NCBI RefSeq assembly: GCF_900090045.1
Contig: NW_021638290.1
Span: 1-59,999, forward strand
From: Plasmodium malariae
Lineage: Eukaryota > Apicomplexa > Aconoidasida > Haemosporida > Plasmodiidae
Direction of reading: 5' to 3'
Length of the DNA stretch: 59,999 nt
Shown here in pieces: positions 13,575-26,797 of the stretch (its first letter is position 1; each line of letters begins with the position of its first letter). The notes under the pieces were generated by a model. That model did no database searches. It saw nothing but the letters and a program-made list of their open reading frames with translations, and was not told the DNA's origin. The translations under genes and the position numbers were made by a program.

Positions 13575-14515
13575 CTAATTTCCTGCAGAATTATAACCTA
13601 TCCTAATTCTTCCGTCTTCTGTGGGTGAAATCACATTTTCAGAATATCTTTCTAATAATTCACATGATTCCCCTAGAACGATGTTCTTCGTTATTCTTTT
13701 TTTTTTATTTCGACAACTGTGAATCCGGGGTCCAATGGGACTAAACTATTATATAAAATAAAAAAGAATGAAAAATGTTATATATATATATAAATAATAT
13801 TATTTTATTGAAAATTATGTATATTTTTTGTCCTAAATTTTGATAATTTTTAACGATAATTCTTATAATACTTTATACAAAAAATAAAATGTAATCAGAA
13901 AAGTTCCCAGAAGCGTAAAACCCACAGATAAAGCAGTCTTCATCTCATGTGAAATAGAACATTTATAGATTGTTGTATTTCTTTCGCACGAATAACTATC
14001 CTGTATATCCTTTTCTAATTGTTTCCAAAGTACTTCAATGTATTCTTCCCATAATTTTATATTACCTTCGCATTTGGATCCACTAGAAATATAATCAATT
14101 TTTTCTCTATTTAACCATTCATTCAAAAAACCACAGTACTCAGTATCACTAACACTATAACTTGGGCCTAACATTACGTTTATTACTTCTTTATTTTTGT
14201 AATAGTGATCAAGCTTACAACCAATCTTATATAAATTTTCATTATCATTCTTTAAAGGATTTAATAATGTAAATGATTTTGATGAATCTGCAAGTTCAAC
14301 CTCATCATCAAAGTGCATCAAAATTTGATTCTTCTTACTTTCTTCTAATTTCTGAAAGCAAAAGTAAAAAAGCAAAATGAAATAAAAGCACGATAATACA
14401 AGTATATTAAACATTTTAGGAAATTAATACTAAATAATCTATATATTATAATATTCAAATTAGTTCATAAAAATTATTAGGTCAATTAAATGTATAAATT
14501 CATACTTACAACCAT
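13575..14515 (-). CDS. PIR (vir-like) family protein, short form
   Basis: PIR proteins are variant antigens of infected red cells encoded near Plasmodium telomeres, usually by three exons. Here exon 2 (14351-13872, 160 codons) follows a TTTTGCTTTCAG acceptor. It carries the PIR-like LMHFDDEVE start, a CGFLNEWLNREKIDY segment matching the family's C-x-x-LN-x-WL signature, and a membrane segment around LSVGFTLLGTFLITFYFLYK. The GTATTA donor, a 126 nt intron and an ATAATAG acceptor lead to exon 3 (13745-13575, 57 codons). Exon 3 starts FSPIGPRIHSCRNKKKR and ends GYNSAGN, a typical PIR cytoplasmic tail. Exon 1 is uncertain: the best candidate is ATGGTT at 14515-14510 before a GTAAGT donor, giving about 218 residues. 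An alternative start at 14414 reads through the intron and is less likely. The ectodomain is much shorter than the roughly 300-residue family norm. No internal break is visible. Confidence 0.75.
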
Positions 14516-17500
14516 CTTTAAAAAATTCTGCTAAATGTGAATACATTAACAATAAGAAATTCTAATATTTGCACATATAGTTGTTCATACATTATGTAAA
14601 AAATCTGTCAATATTGACATTTTTTACTTTGACGTCTAAGAAATTAAAATATAAATTTTTTATTAATTATCAACAATGAAATAAATGGACATAACATTTT
14701 TAATAATACTTCTTTTAAATAGTGAAGGAATGAATAACCAATTTTATTATAAAAATGTAAGGAAAAATGATATTTATATATTTTTTTGTATTAACTACTT
14801 ATTCTATATATGTTAAAGAATGAATAGATATTTATAAAAAATTTTAATACAATACTTCTTACAATGAAATTGTATTTTATCTAATAAACTTATTTCATAT
14901 TTATTTTTTAAATACCATTTATTTATAATAATAAAAATAAGAACAATGTTTTTTGTTATTTAATAATAGTTCATATACAATGAATAACACATAATTATAG
15001 TAAATATAAGTGCTTTAATTTATCATTTATTATGACATAATTAAGAAGAACTTATAGAAATCGTATATATATTATATGAATGTACTTATAATAAGAAAAA
15101 TATAATATAAAAACTGAATAAATCTATAATTTTTTTCACTTATCATCATGTATAATTTAAAAAGTTTATTTGTCCAAATTCTTCTATCTCACTAGTATAT
15201 GCATATTTTAATTGTAAAAGCGATTAGCCGATCAATTTATTATTTAAATCTTTTAATTATTTTATGCATATGTATAAATTATATTCATGAATATAGAGAT
15301 TAATGTATTATATATGACTTATTAAAGAAAAATTTCATAAAAATAATTAAAAAAATTTATTTTGGATTAATTATATAATTTTAAAATGATAATAACATTA
15401 ATGTTGTAAAAAACAGAAGAGCCAATAAAACATATTTTATTACATAATATCCAGAAAGAAGTATAAATTTCTTTATCATTATTATTATTTCTATTATCAA
15501 TTTTTATAGTGATACAAACATAAAATATATTAAGTTAAATATACTGATATTATATGCATTTATGAAAATTTGTAAATATTGAAATTGTATATTTCGAATT
15601 TAAAATTATAAAGAATTGTGAATATTTTAAAGTTTCGTGTTATATTTTTCCATATAAAGATATAAAATAAAATATTATGCGTGACAAAGTATAATTCTTG
15701 GTCTTTTCCAAATACATAGTGTTTTTAATATTACCAAATATGGCTAATAAATATATAAAGCGTTATTTTTATAAGTCTTTTTTATGTTCATAATATCTTC
15801 TAATTTTGCCTTCTATGTATACTATTTTTTTATTAAAAATTGAATATAACCTTTATATAATGTTCTCATATATAAAGTATATTATATATACTAATATAAT
15901 ATTACTTATACTTTTAGTTAATTGTATAACTTCAAAGAATACAACAAAGGTAAAACACATTAAAATTATGGTGACTATCTATTTTAGTAATGAATAAGAC
16001 AATTCCTAAAATATAATTTCTTCAAATTATATTTTAAAGCATTTTTTACTAAAATTCTCCAATTATTTTATTTATCTTCTTTTTTTTAATCAAAAATAAT
16101 AAATTTCTTTGATTGTAATTGATTCATTATCAAAAATAAAACATAGAATTTTTAAAATAAAATTAAAAAAATATATATATATAATCTAAATATATCTATT
16201 CTTCAAAATTCGTACATTTAGAATTAAAATTATGCATATATAAAAAACAAATATATTTATATTCATTTATATATTTAGACGATGCAAACATTTTTACTAT
16301 TTTATACTTTCTCCGTTATTTATATGATAAGTTTTTTAAAATAAATTAATAAGGATGTTAATACAAGAATAATACAAAATTTATATACTAATTCAATTAT
16401 TTATGTATATAACAATGTTCTATTAAAATATAACGACTAAAAAATTCTGTGTAATCATCACTAAATATAAATATATATTAATTTTTGAATAACTAAATAT
16501 TTTGGTGTATATTTTTCAATATATGTAATAATTAAAAAGAATAAAATTTAATTTACTATTACTTTATTAATAAGAGTATTAAAATAGACCATTTAAATTT
16601 TTTTTGCTAATAATATAGTAAAAAATTATTTAATGTTTAAAGCACAATAAAATGTATAATTTAATATAAAATAATATTTTCTCTACAAATAAATTAGTAT
16701 CTCTTTAAAAATATTTTTTATTAAATACATTTTTCAGATTAATATATACATTTTTAGATTATCAACTTACACTTCATATAATTAGTGCTCTGTTTTATAC
16801 TTATTTATTGTGTTCTTATATTATTAAATATGTAATTTTATTATATTCACAATAGCATTATATCATAATTTGAACCTTAATGTATAAATATTTTGTAATT
16901 CCATTTCCATTCATCATATAATTTTTATATATAAATTTAAGAATAGTATAATTATATGTATTTTTTCCTTATTCATAAATATTTTTCTATTAATTTAGAA
17001 CATTTATTCATCTCAATTTTTAATATCGTTCGTTAAATGATATTTCTACATATATTTGTTATATTTTATATACTTTTATTATGTATATTTGTCTTTTTCC
17101 ACGCTATTTTTAATATAAATAGAAATAATAATATATTAAAATTACAAAGAATATGTAGAAAATAATATTTTAAGATTTTAATATTAATTTGTTTAAGTAG
17201 TCTAAAACAGCGTATAAATAACATATCACTAATGTCTTATGTAATACGAAGTAACTTCATTATATCTAATATAAATATTAGAAAAATACAAAAATAATTC
17301 CACAGTTCATATTAAGAAATAATATGTAAACTCTCCATTATTTAATCCCCAACAAAGGATAATTACAAAGAAATCCTGTAAATTATCCATTAATATTTTT
17401 TTAATTATTGTCCAATAATTTAATCCTCTAATGACATAAAAAATAAATAAAATATATAGATTATTTAAATGTAAATTTTCAATATAATATATATTCAACT

Positions 17501-18304
17501 TATTTGTAAAATAATGAGTAAACACTACAATTATATACAAAAATAATATAAGAGTTATTTTAAAAATTTCACATCATTGTACTGATATATAATCCCCAAA
17601 TGTGTAAACATTTATAAATAATGCATAATTTAAAAGTACAATATTTCATTGTATATTTATAATTTCACATACAAATTATATGAAACATTAAGTCTGTTAA
17701 ATTCTTACAATTAGTATACTTTTTATAAAATATTTCTCATAAGATATATTTTATAGCATAAATATTAATATTCTTGTTTGGAAATAAATAAAATATACAT
17801 ATGTACTACTACAACAAGAATTGTTCATATAAATACGCTAAATACAAAAAAAAAAAATACACTTATTGTTATTTTAGAAATAATAATACATTTTCTAATA
17901 TGACCTAAAAGAATTACCATTTTAAAATTTATCAAAAAAAAAAAAAAAAGGGTTCGTTAAATAGAAAGTGACTAAGCACATAAAAGTTATCTGAATTATA
18001 CCATTATCTATTAATTTTAAAGTACATATATATATTTTATAATATATATTTTAACATGAAGATGTAAATACGTATACTAAATATTTGTTTACGCTTAAGA
18101 CGTTCCTTAAAATACGAATCGAAAATTAATTAAACATTCAAAAATCCAAATTAGCAAAAGAAATAAGAACATACTTTTTTACTGCCTGCCCATAACATAT
18201 CAATATATTTAGGTGTATTTATAAAATACAAATAGTTATTGTTATGGTTGTTAAATATGTCACTAAAAATATAAGTTAAATTCATCTTTACAGGAAAACA
18301 CATA
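14516..18304. other. AT-rich intergenic DNA
   Basis: Short open frames at 15,806-15,997 (+) and 17,307-17,540 (-) are hydrophobic AT-composition frames without family match or splice context. From about 17,780 to 18,300 the sequence resembles the 3' flank at 35.9 and 48.1 kb, as expected beyond a fam-l/m-type gene. A run of 16 A is present at about 17,934-17,949. Confidence 0.5.
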
Positions 18305-19254
18305 TTACTTCTTATTTATTCTTTTTCTAAATTTAATATTTTCATATTTTATAACTTTTTTATAATAATAAATCATCCCTAATATAAATATCAGAACAAA
18401 TATAAGGAAGGGTACGCAATAAAAAAAAATAGTTGTTGCACATGTTTTTTGTAAATTACTCCATCCATCTATGGCGAATAATGTACTCAACACCCCACCT
18501 ATCGTATGTGCACCTTCAACTGTATTTATGTAAAACAAGCCTAATGAACCCAACAATCCACCAGTTGTAAGTTTTTCTAGTAAAAGATCTAATATTGGCA
18601 TCACCAATACCAAAAAAAATAACAAAAGTAAAGAAATTCGTATGCGGCGTTTTTTACGTTTTACTTTTTTATATTCCTTATCTTCAATTATCTTGATATT
18701 TTTAAGGTAATCATTATATTCAAGTTCTTTAAATATTTTTTGTTCATAATTCGAATATTTTTTGGTTTTAGGTGTAATACATTTATTTTCATCAACATTT
18801 TTACCATATTTCTGAACATATAGTGAACTTCTACAGGATTGCTTATGTTTTCCGTTTGCTCCTTTTTTATTATTAAATATATTTTTTTGTTTATTGACTT
18901 CATTATCTGGAATTTCTTCCTTAGAATTTGCAATATATAGATCCTTCCCCTGTTTATATTGTGCTAATAATGGATATTTTGTTGAATTTAATTTTCTGCG
19001 AAAACTGCATTTTTCATCCAAATATTTATTTAAAGTGTTCTGAAAAAAACTAAAAATTTAAACATTTTTTACATAAATAGAAAAATATTTTTATCCTAAA
19101 AAAAAGCATTAATAAAAATAAACAATTAAAATATAAAGAAAAAAAACTCTTTTGAATAATACTATCATACCATGTCATTATAAAAGTGACATATCCAAGT
19201 TAAAAGAATAAACGTTAAAATTTTAATAAATAATAATATAATGTTTTGAGCCAT
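18305..19254 (-). CDS. fam-l/fam-m-type exported membrane protein, intact
   Basis: join of exon 1 (19254-19171) and exon 2 (19039-18305), 272 residues. Exon 1 encodes MAQNIILLFIKILTFILLTW and then ICHFYNDM, a hydrophobic leader acting as signal sequence or recessed signal anchor. The donor is GTATGA, the 131 nt intron ends in TTTTTCAG, phase 0. Exon 2 has a basic region with RRKLNS and YPLLAQYKQ at about residues 41-57 (RxL, PEXEL-like but not canonical), a lysine/asparagine-rich middle, and a TKKYSNYEQKIFKELEY block around 121-137. Membrane segment 1 is near 163-182, a loop of about 50 residues follows, then membrane segment 2 near 231-253 and tail KYENIKFRKRINKK. By family knowledge it is probably exported or surface-located; molecular role unknown. 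It pairs with the gene at 21.3 kb on the same strand, about 2 kb apart. Confidence 0.88.
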
Positions 19255-21255
19255 TATATAGTTTTCGAAAGTTGTAATTTATTCAAAAAGATTTATATTT
19301 AAAATAAGTAATATACATTCAATCAGAAATCGCACTATATATATTTTTTTAATTTGTTTTTTTATTTTATGTTATTAGAAAGATAATAATATATATATCT
19401 ATACCTAAAATACGTTTTAGAATGCAAAGTAAAAATAAAATACCTTTAAAAATATATGATAAATTTTTAATATTTACGTTATGAATAAAAAAATAACTTT
19501 AAGTAAAATACTATACTTTTAATTCATTCATAAATATTCAAAATGCATAAGTTAATTATTCAATATAGTCTAGTAATTACACGTTTTTTTTTATAGGAAC
19601 ATTTCAAGTAAAGTAAAAATATACTATATATTATTATTTCAGGTTACTCATTTAATTTATAGCATAAAACGTATAGAATATAGATATATTGATATATTTT
19701 ACATATTAGGATAGTAATTTCTAATTATAATCATGTTTCCCTATTGTTAATTATAATTTCTAATATATTACACTCTAAGGAAACGTGTTATTTATTTTAT
19801 AAAACATTAAATATTATAACTACACAATAATTGTAATACTTAATATATGCATTACCTTGTACAACTTTTTTTTTTGTTCGAATTATAACACACTTTTTAT
19901 TTGTCACTTAAACAGGTACTTTATATTATGGTTTACAATATATTTAGGAAGTTCAACATATAACGTACTATTCAATTTATGAAAAAAATATATATATTTA
20001 AAAAACAAACAAAACACCTTATATTTCTATATAATATTTTTAACAAATTTAATTTTTAATTAAATTTAATTCTCATCATTATTTATAAATGTATATTTTT
20101 CAAATTAATCTCCCTAACGCATTAATCATGTATGCATATATGTATATTTGAAAAAATATTAATATATTAAAAAAATAATGAAAATAGAAACAGCGAAATT
20201 AATGTATAACTGTTTCATATAATTAATATGATTTATAAATAGTCAAAACAATATAAAATTACCTATGAGATTGATGCGCAGTTTATTATATGTAAGTCTG
20301 AAATAAAGAAGTGTAGTAATATGATTTATCAAAAATATATCATTTAATAAATTTGTAATAACTCTATTAGAGCTAATATATTAGTTTTTGTTTGGTTTTT
20401 TACAAACATTTTTTTTCCAAAAAATGATTTTTCCTATACATTATAAATAATAAAAAAAACTGTTCTTTTTAATAATACTTATATCCCCCCAAACGATATG
20501 TTCAATTATTTCTGTTGTATATGTAGTGTAATCCAGATAATAACAGTTATAAAATTATTGCGTTTGCAATAAATTATTCTAAAAATTTTTAATTTAACTT
20601 AATTTTACTTTATTTTACTTTTCATTTAAAAAAATATTTTTTTTCCAACGAATAAATTAAAAAATTAAAAAAAAGAAAGAGGAAAAAGGAAATTTAAAAT
20701 ACTATTTTGAAGTACAAAAAAAAAAAAAAGAAAATATCAATACAATAAATATAATGGCTTCCTTTTAATATATACAAAACAAGGCATGTTAATGGTTCAT
20801 TTAAAAATATTCATTTGTTTTCTTAATAACTCCAAAAAATTATATTTTTATACTAGAAAATGACAAAAAATATAAAGAAGAATTATTTATTCTTAATATA
20901 TAGATTAATAAACAAATTCAACAAAATATTATTAATTGCTATGTTACATATATATTTTAATGTAGAAATATATATATTTATTTTATATTTGAATGTAAAC
21001 GGAAATATATAAAGGCATAATAATTAATTCAGATGAAAGAATCTATTAAATTACAAATTAAAAAACGTTCAAATATTCATATCTACCAAAAAAAATAAAA
21101 AACATTTTCTTTTTACATTTACGTGTAAATAGGACTACATATATGAAAGTTCATATATAAAATTTAAGTAATTATACTGATATTTAATATATCATTAATG
21201 ATATTATAGGATGTACATAATATTAAAAGGTTCCTTACATAAATAAACATATTTC
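19255..21255. other. AT-rich spacer within a fam-l/m-type doublet
   Basis: No gene seen. It holds the upstream block of the gene at 18.3 kb (19,672-19,710). Near 21,150-21,235 it holds the motif that recurs after fam-l/m-type stop codons (an aatgatatta-like string and a ttccttac string). Confidence 0.5.
19672..19710 (-). promoter_or_regulatory. Conserved upstream block of fam-l/m-type gene (copy 4)
   Basis: tatagaatatagatatattg lies about 420 bp upstream of the ATG at 19,254. A tttccctattgttaattata stretch follows, aligning with ttccatttaataattataa near 6.43 kb. Confidence 0.4.
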
Positions 21256-22221
21256 TTACCATTCATTGAACGCTTTCAAATACTTAATTTTTTTATGTTT
21301 TATAACTTTTTTATAGTAATAAAAAATTCCTAGAATAAGTATAATACCAAATATTAAGATAGGTAAACAATATATCAGAATACCAACGGCTTTATATGTT
21401 GCTGTTATATTACTCTGATCACTTATAGAGGACAATAAATCAGATGAGCCTTCTGCTGGAGCTAAACTCGGAAAATCAGTTGATGTTGTATTTATTAAGT
21501 TATATAATGCAAATAATATATTACCTGGATTTTTAAAACTACCAAGTGATAAATCTAATATAGGTATTATTAATAGGACCACGAACAATAATAACAGTAA
21601 ACTAAGTCGTAACCCGTATTTTTTACGCTTTAATTTTTTGTAATCGTTATCATTAATTAACATTATTTTTTTAAAAAAATTTTTATCATCAAGTCCATTC
21701 ATTATTTTTTTTTCATAATGATTATATGACTTATGAAACATGGTGTTTTTAATTTTCATAAGTTGCTTAATCAATTGTTCCTTATATAATAAGCTTCTAT
21801 ATAATTTTTCTTTTTTTTCTTTGTCCAATTTTTCATTATCAACTGTAAATATTTCTTCATTCTTCCTTTTTGTATAATATGGTATATTTAATTCTAAATC
21901 TCCAACATTTGCAAAAATACTCTTTTCACATTTTCCTAATAATCGATCAATTCGTTTATATAGTTTTTTATCAGAGCCATGCTTTTCATACAAAATTTTG
22001 TTAAACCTGCTCTAAAAAAAAAAATGTGAATATTTCATATATAAGTGGATAAATATTCCCATTCCAAAAAAATAATAAAAATAAACAATGTAAATATGAA
22101 TAAAACAAATTCCCTCAAAAAACGTTTATAGTACCATGTTACTGTAAAAATGACACGTCCAAATTAAAATGATAAACATAAAAATTTTGATAAAACATGC
22201 GAACTCAATACTTTGTTTCAT
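21256..22221 (-). CDS. fam-l/fam-m-type exported membrane protein, intact
   Basis: join of exon 1 (22221-22135, 29 codons) and exon 2 (22011-21256, 252 codons), 280 residues. The leader is MKQSIEFACFIKIFMFIILI then WTCHFYSNM; donor GTACTA; intron 123 nt ending TTTTAG, phase 0. Exon 2 opens SRFNKILYEKHGSDKKLYKR, then RIDRLLGKCEK (an RxL motif lacking the acidic fifth residue). A long lysine/glutamate-rich region follows, then HYEKKIMNGLDDKNFFKK and a basic KKLKRKKYGLRL block just before membrane segment 1 (about residues 164-183, ending IPILDLSLG). A loop of some 50 residues rich in Ser, Thr and Asn leads to membrane segment 2 (about 237-260, VGILIYCLPILIFGIILILG) and a YYYKKVIKHKKIKY tail. 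The charged region differs from the 36.5/48.7 kb pair, so it is a different branch, closest to the broken gene at 5 kb. Confidence 0.88.
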
Positions 22222-25200
22222 GATATAGATTCTAATATAGTAATATATAAAATAAAGAAAAAATGAACATCACTTTAGACACTTCTAACAATAAAAAAAT
22301 ACCTCTTTTATTTTTATTAATATTTTTTTTTTTTAAATTAAAATGTATAGAAAATTTTACTACTTATTAAAAAAAAATACTTAAAAAAAGATTCTTTAAA
22401 ACTACATTATTGATATTATTTATAAAAAATTAACGATAAGTAAAATTACAGGATTTCAATTCATTCATATATATTCACAACGTATATTTTAATTACATAA
22501 TAGAGTGATTAAACAATTTTTTTCTCATTATTTTTAATTATTAAAAAATATTAAATTTATATAGAATGTACAATGTATAAAATATAGGTATATGCTATTG
22601 TTCTAGGTGTTTCTTGAATAATTACTATTTTTAAGTTTCCCTAGGAATTATTATAATTTTATAAATATTATATTTCGGAAAGTGTAGTTATTATTGATAA
22701 AAAAATTAGTTTTTATAACAATGAAACAAAAGTGTTAAAAAATTAAAAATATATATTTTTTGCGAACATATCCTTGTTTTACTAATCATAACACATGCTT
22801 TTTTTTTTTGGTATAATACATGTTAAAAATATCAAATTAATTATATATTTTTGGTTTTCAATTTAATTTTTCATAGAAATTCTAATAATTTTTGTAAAAC
22901 TAAACTAAATCAATAATTTATTAACTTCACTAATATTATTATTAATGTATGAATCTTTTAATTTATTTGTGGTATACTTTATTAGTCAAAATTAATGATC
23001 TCTTATATATATTATAGCTAAATATTATGTTTATACTAATATATTTGAAATTTCTTACCAGTATTTTGAAACATAAACTAAAATAATTTTATACACACAA
23101 ATATAGATTTTACGAAAAAGAATATAATTACTTAAAGTTTTGTAACATTTAATAGTTACACAAAAATGGAAAAGTACTAATATATATTAAAATGTTTTTT
23201 TGTAATGTAGTGAACCTTTTTACTTTCATTTATCTATATATATACCTTAATTATTCTAGATCGAACTATATACTTTCAAAAACAAATTAAATATTTAAGC
23301 TGTTTTGTATTCTAAGGTATGCATTTTTATATATGCTAATCGAACAATTACCAAAAAAAATATTGGCCTTAATCCTTTATGTTAATTTTTGTTTAAGTAT
23401 ACCAATTTTAAGAAAAATAAATATCACGTAAAAAGATCGTATATAAATTTAAAGACATTTATTACTTTTATATAATTAAGTCATTTACTCTAAATAAAAC
23501 ATAATATTTTAATGGAGATATACTGAAGTTTATAGCATTAATAAATGCATAATTTTATATGGAAGAATTTACAATATAAAATAATACAGTTTAAAAATAC
23601 AAAATTTTATATACGAAAAATATACTAAAACTGACGAAATTTTTTTATGTATGAATATTTTTCTTTTAAATATTAACGACACTGAAATAAGGCATTTATG
23701 ATTTATACATAAATACGTCCGAAAAAATATATTAAATAGTAACTCTTATGCAACTAATATAAATAAAATAAATTTGATGTTTTATTAAATATAATTTTGA
23801 GAACAGTAATATTTATATTTGTATGTTTTTATTCCTTATACTTTGATTCATTTAGCGTTGTAGGTATAGAAATATTATATATTAAATGTATTATTTTAAT
23901 AATATAATGATAATTTATAGCAGTTTTCCTAGGAAAATTACTTTTGTAAAAACTAAATTATAAAAGAAAAAAAGAAATTGTAGATCTAAGGTGTATATAT
24001 AATGAACATTCTTTAGTTATTTTTCTATTTTTATTTCTTTTATTACCTTTTCTTACTATTTTTATTACATAATTTATATAAAGCTTAATTCATTTTATTT
24101 ATATATATAATTCAATTTTTGTATAATATACTTTTTTCATTTTTTAACCCTTACACATTACTAATATCCTAATTTTACAGTATATATTTCCTATGATAAT
24201 ATATATTTCAAATTTCAACAATTTTGAATTTTATTGTAAAATAATTGTAATACTTTTTTTTTCTCTCATCCATAGATAGTTCAATGGGATCACTGATTTG
24301 ATTAAATTATTCTATTCTTTTATAATAGCGCTGATATATATTATTCTCTATAATATTATGCTTTTTCTTTTAATTTTACTTCAATAAATTTAATAATACA
24401 TTATATATATATTGACCAAATATGTTTCCTTATATATTCATATTTTGACTATATATAATATATTTTTAAGAAACAATATCTATATAATATAAAATTACAA
24501 GAATGAAGCAATATTATTAATCATTTCTATTTAATATAACTTTTTGTTTATCATCATTTTATATATAATAAAAAAAAAAATCTTCATTAATTACAGATAA
24601 CTGCATCCAGTAGATATTTCTATAATGTTATGTTTAGGAATACCATTTTTATCAATGAAAATGCTGAAACCTCTTTTTTCTGTGATGTCTTATAAAACTG
24701 TTATTATTAACATGATTTTTTTTATTTTTGTATAATATTTTTCTTTAATGTAAATGTATAAAGAATATTATGTAGATGTATCTTTTATTTATAGAATTAT
24801 TCATAATAAAAATTACACAAATTATATTTATTACTTTTACCATGTAAATTTATGTTATGTATATTAAGAGCTAATAAAAAACTGATATTTGCATATTCAT
24901 ATAAAAATCTGTTTCGTGGAATTTATCAGCATATATTATTTTCAAAATCAGCCTTTATATTGCAGAATTTACAATATAAATAATAATTTTTTTTATTGTT
25001 AACTATTCATTGTACTACTGGTATATTATATATGACCTCTTTTATATGTACATTTTTCTCTTGTCATAATAACTATTATTTACAATGTACTATTACAAAG
25101 AATTAATTATTCCTTTTATGGAGTTTGCTACTTTATGTTGTGAGTTTCAACTATACTACTATATATAAAAAATATTTAATTTTAATAAACTCCAAAGATC

Positions 25201-25561
25201 CAAATATTTTAATTCATTTTTAATTGCATTTTAACTAATGATACATAAATTAAAAGAACGAAAAACATGGAAATTTCTAATTTAACACTCCTTTTTTTTA
25301 TTAATTTTAATTCTCTATATATTTTATTTAATAACTTTTTTTAGAATGATAATATATCAATAATGTATTCTTATTTACAGTAAATTATAATATCAGTTGC
25401 TATATCATAATTTTCTGTCTACTGATATAAACGTTCTAATTTATGTATTTTTTTTCTTTTTTTTTTCTTTCTTTTCTAATAGAAGAATATATGGACAAAT
25501 ATTCTTGTTAAAATTATTATTCTTAATATAAACCTAATATATACTTTTCGTAAAAGATTAC
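22222..25561. other. AT-rich intergenic DNA
   Basis: Beyond the upstream block at 22,574-22,612, no supportable gene or structural RNA is visible. Confidence 0.5.
22574..22612 (-). promoter_or_regulatory. Conserved upstream block of fam-l/m-type gene (copy 5)
   Basis: tgtataaaatataggtatat followed by an attgttctag string, about 355 bp upstream of the ATG at 22,221. This is the most diverged and nearest copy. A tttccctaggaattattata stretch follows, as in copy 4. Confidence 0.35.
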
Positions 25562-26797
25562 TCATGCGGCATGATATGCTACATTTAATTGTTTTCTACC
25601 TAAATTTAATTTTCTTCGTTCGTTCGTGTATTCTGTTAATTCTAGTATATCCATTTCATCCAAATTACGTCTAATTGAATTTTTCTTTAATACTTTAGTA
25701 TGTATCCATGATACAATTGGAGTAAACTATTATTCAAAAGATATATACAAGATGATTATATAATAATTATTTTACCGTTACTTTTTATTTGTTTATCTAT
25801 TAAACAAATATAAATGGAAGTAAATTAAGATATTTAATTTTATAAATAATATTAATAATTACTTTATATAGAAGGAAACCAATGAACAAAATACCAATAA
25901 AGGGTAGAACCAAGTACAGGAAAATTTGAGATGAACTAAAAATAGATGCATATCTTACATATTCTGGGTCAAGATAATTGGTATCATATTGGCTTGTACC
26001 TTTGTCTTCTGTGGAAACTTCCTTTATTTCACACTTCAAAGAAGATAACTTTTTATTAAGGCAACTAGTAACATGATTTTTAAGTTCAGAACAATATTGT
26101 TCAGGTTTTGTATTTGTACAATTATACACTTCCTCATATGCACTAGTGACTTTAAGAAGATAATCATTAAATTTATTATCACATTTATTAACATATAATT
26201 TCAGAGTGCTTTCAATGCTCTCGTGATCTTTACAATAATCATGCACAATCTTCATTTTTTCAAAGTTCTCCTTTTTAATATTTTTAAAAAATTTACATTT
26301 GCATTTACCACCTCCAGAGAGAACATTTGAAACATCCTCAAGTATTCCAATAACTTCTGAAAATGAATCTTACTCTAATTTATTAAATAATTCTTTTCCT
26401 AACCAATAGTACAAATAATGACATTGCTTATTACATTCATCTCCTTCATTATTAAATGCCACATAACACAAAGGACTCATAAGCTTATTTGCAATACTTT
26501 TAATTTTTTCATTTTTATATATCTCAGTTCTTTTTCCTAGAAATTTGTTATTATCATGAAACGATAAGCAATAATCGATTTCTTTCTCGAAATTTTGTCT
26601 ATAATAAATTTTGGATGGTAGTGTTTGTATAAAATTTTCCTTAGAGTTAATAAAAAAAAAAAAATAATTACACATAATTAGAAAAGCCTTATTTCTCAGA
26701 TTTATTTTATTAACGTAGTTCATGAGAAAAAGAATATTCCACTGAATATGCATAATTCTCAATTTAAAAAGTTATAAACCTGTAGTACACTGGGCAT
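25562..26797 (-). pseudogene. PIR (vir-like) gene, complete apart from one in-frame stop
   Basis: Three exons. Exon 1 (26797-26780) encodes MPSVLQ, a typical PIR first exon, before a GTTTAT donor. Exon 2 (26639-25863) starts ENFIQTLPSKIYYRQNFEKE, matching the PIR N-terminal LPS-x-x-Y-x-x-F motif. It continues with many cysteines (a PLCYVAF stretch and CNKQCHYLYYWLGKELFNK, the family's C-x-x-LYYWL signature), then a Cys-rich region to about 26,050. It ends with a membrane segment SSSQIFLYLVLPFIGILFIG then FLLYK at a GTAATT donor. Exon 3 (25726-25562) reads FTPIVSWIHTKVLKKNSIRR and ends YHAA, the PIR cytoplasmic tail. The full frame would be 320 codons, but codon 96 is TAA (26,372-26,370) and the frame continues unbroken on both sides. 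One substitution could have made it. It is either a recent pseudogene, a base error, or a truncated product. Confidence 0.85.

Noticed and set aside
14342..14414. Start of the short PIR at the ATG at 14,414, giving a signal-peptide-like N-terminus
   Set aside because: The hydrophobic stretch ends exactly at a strong TTTTGCTTTCAG acceptor, so it is more likely intron read-through than a real signal peptide.
15806..17540. Open frames at 15,806-15,997 (+) and 17,307-17,540 (-)
   Set aside because: Hydrophobic chance frames without recognisable motif, exon partner or flanking family sequence.
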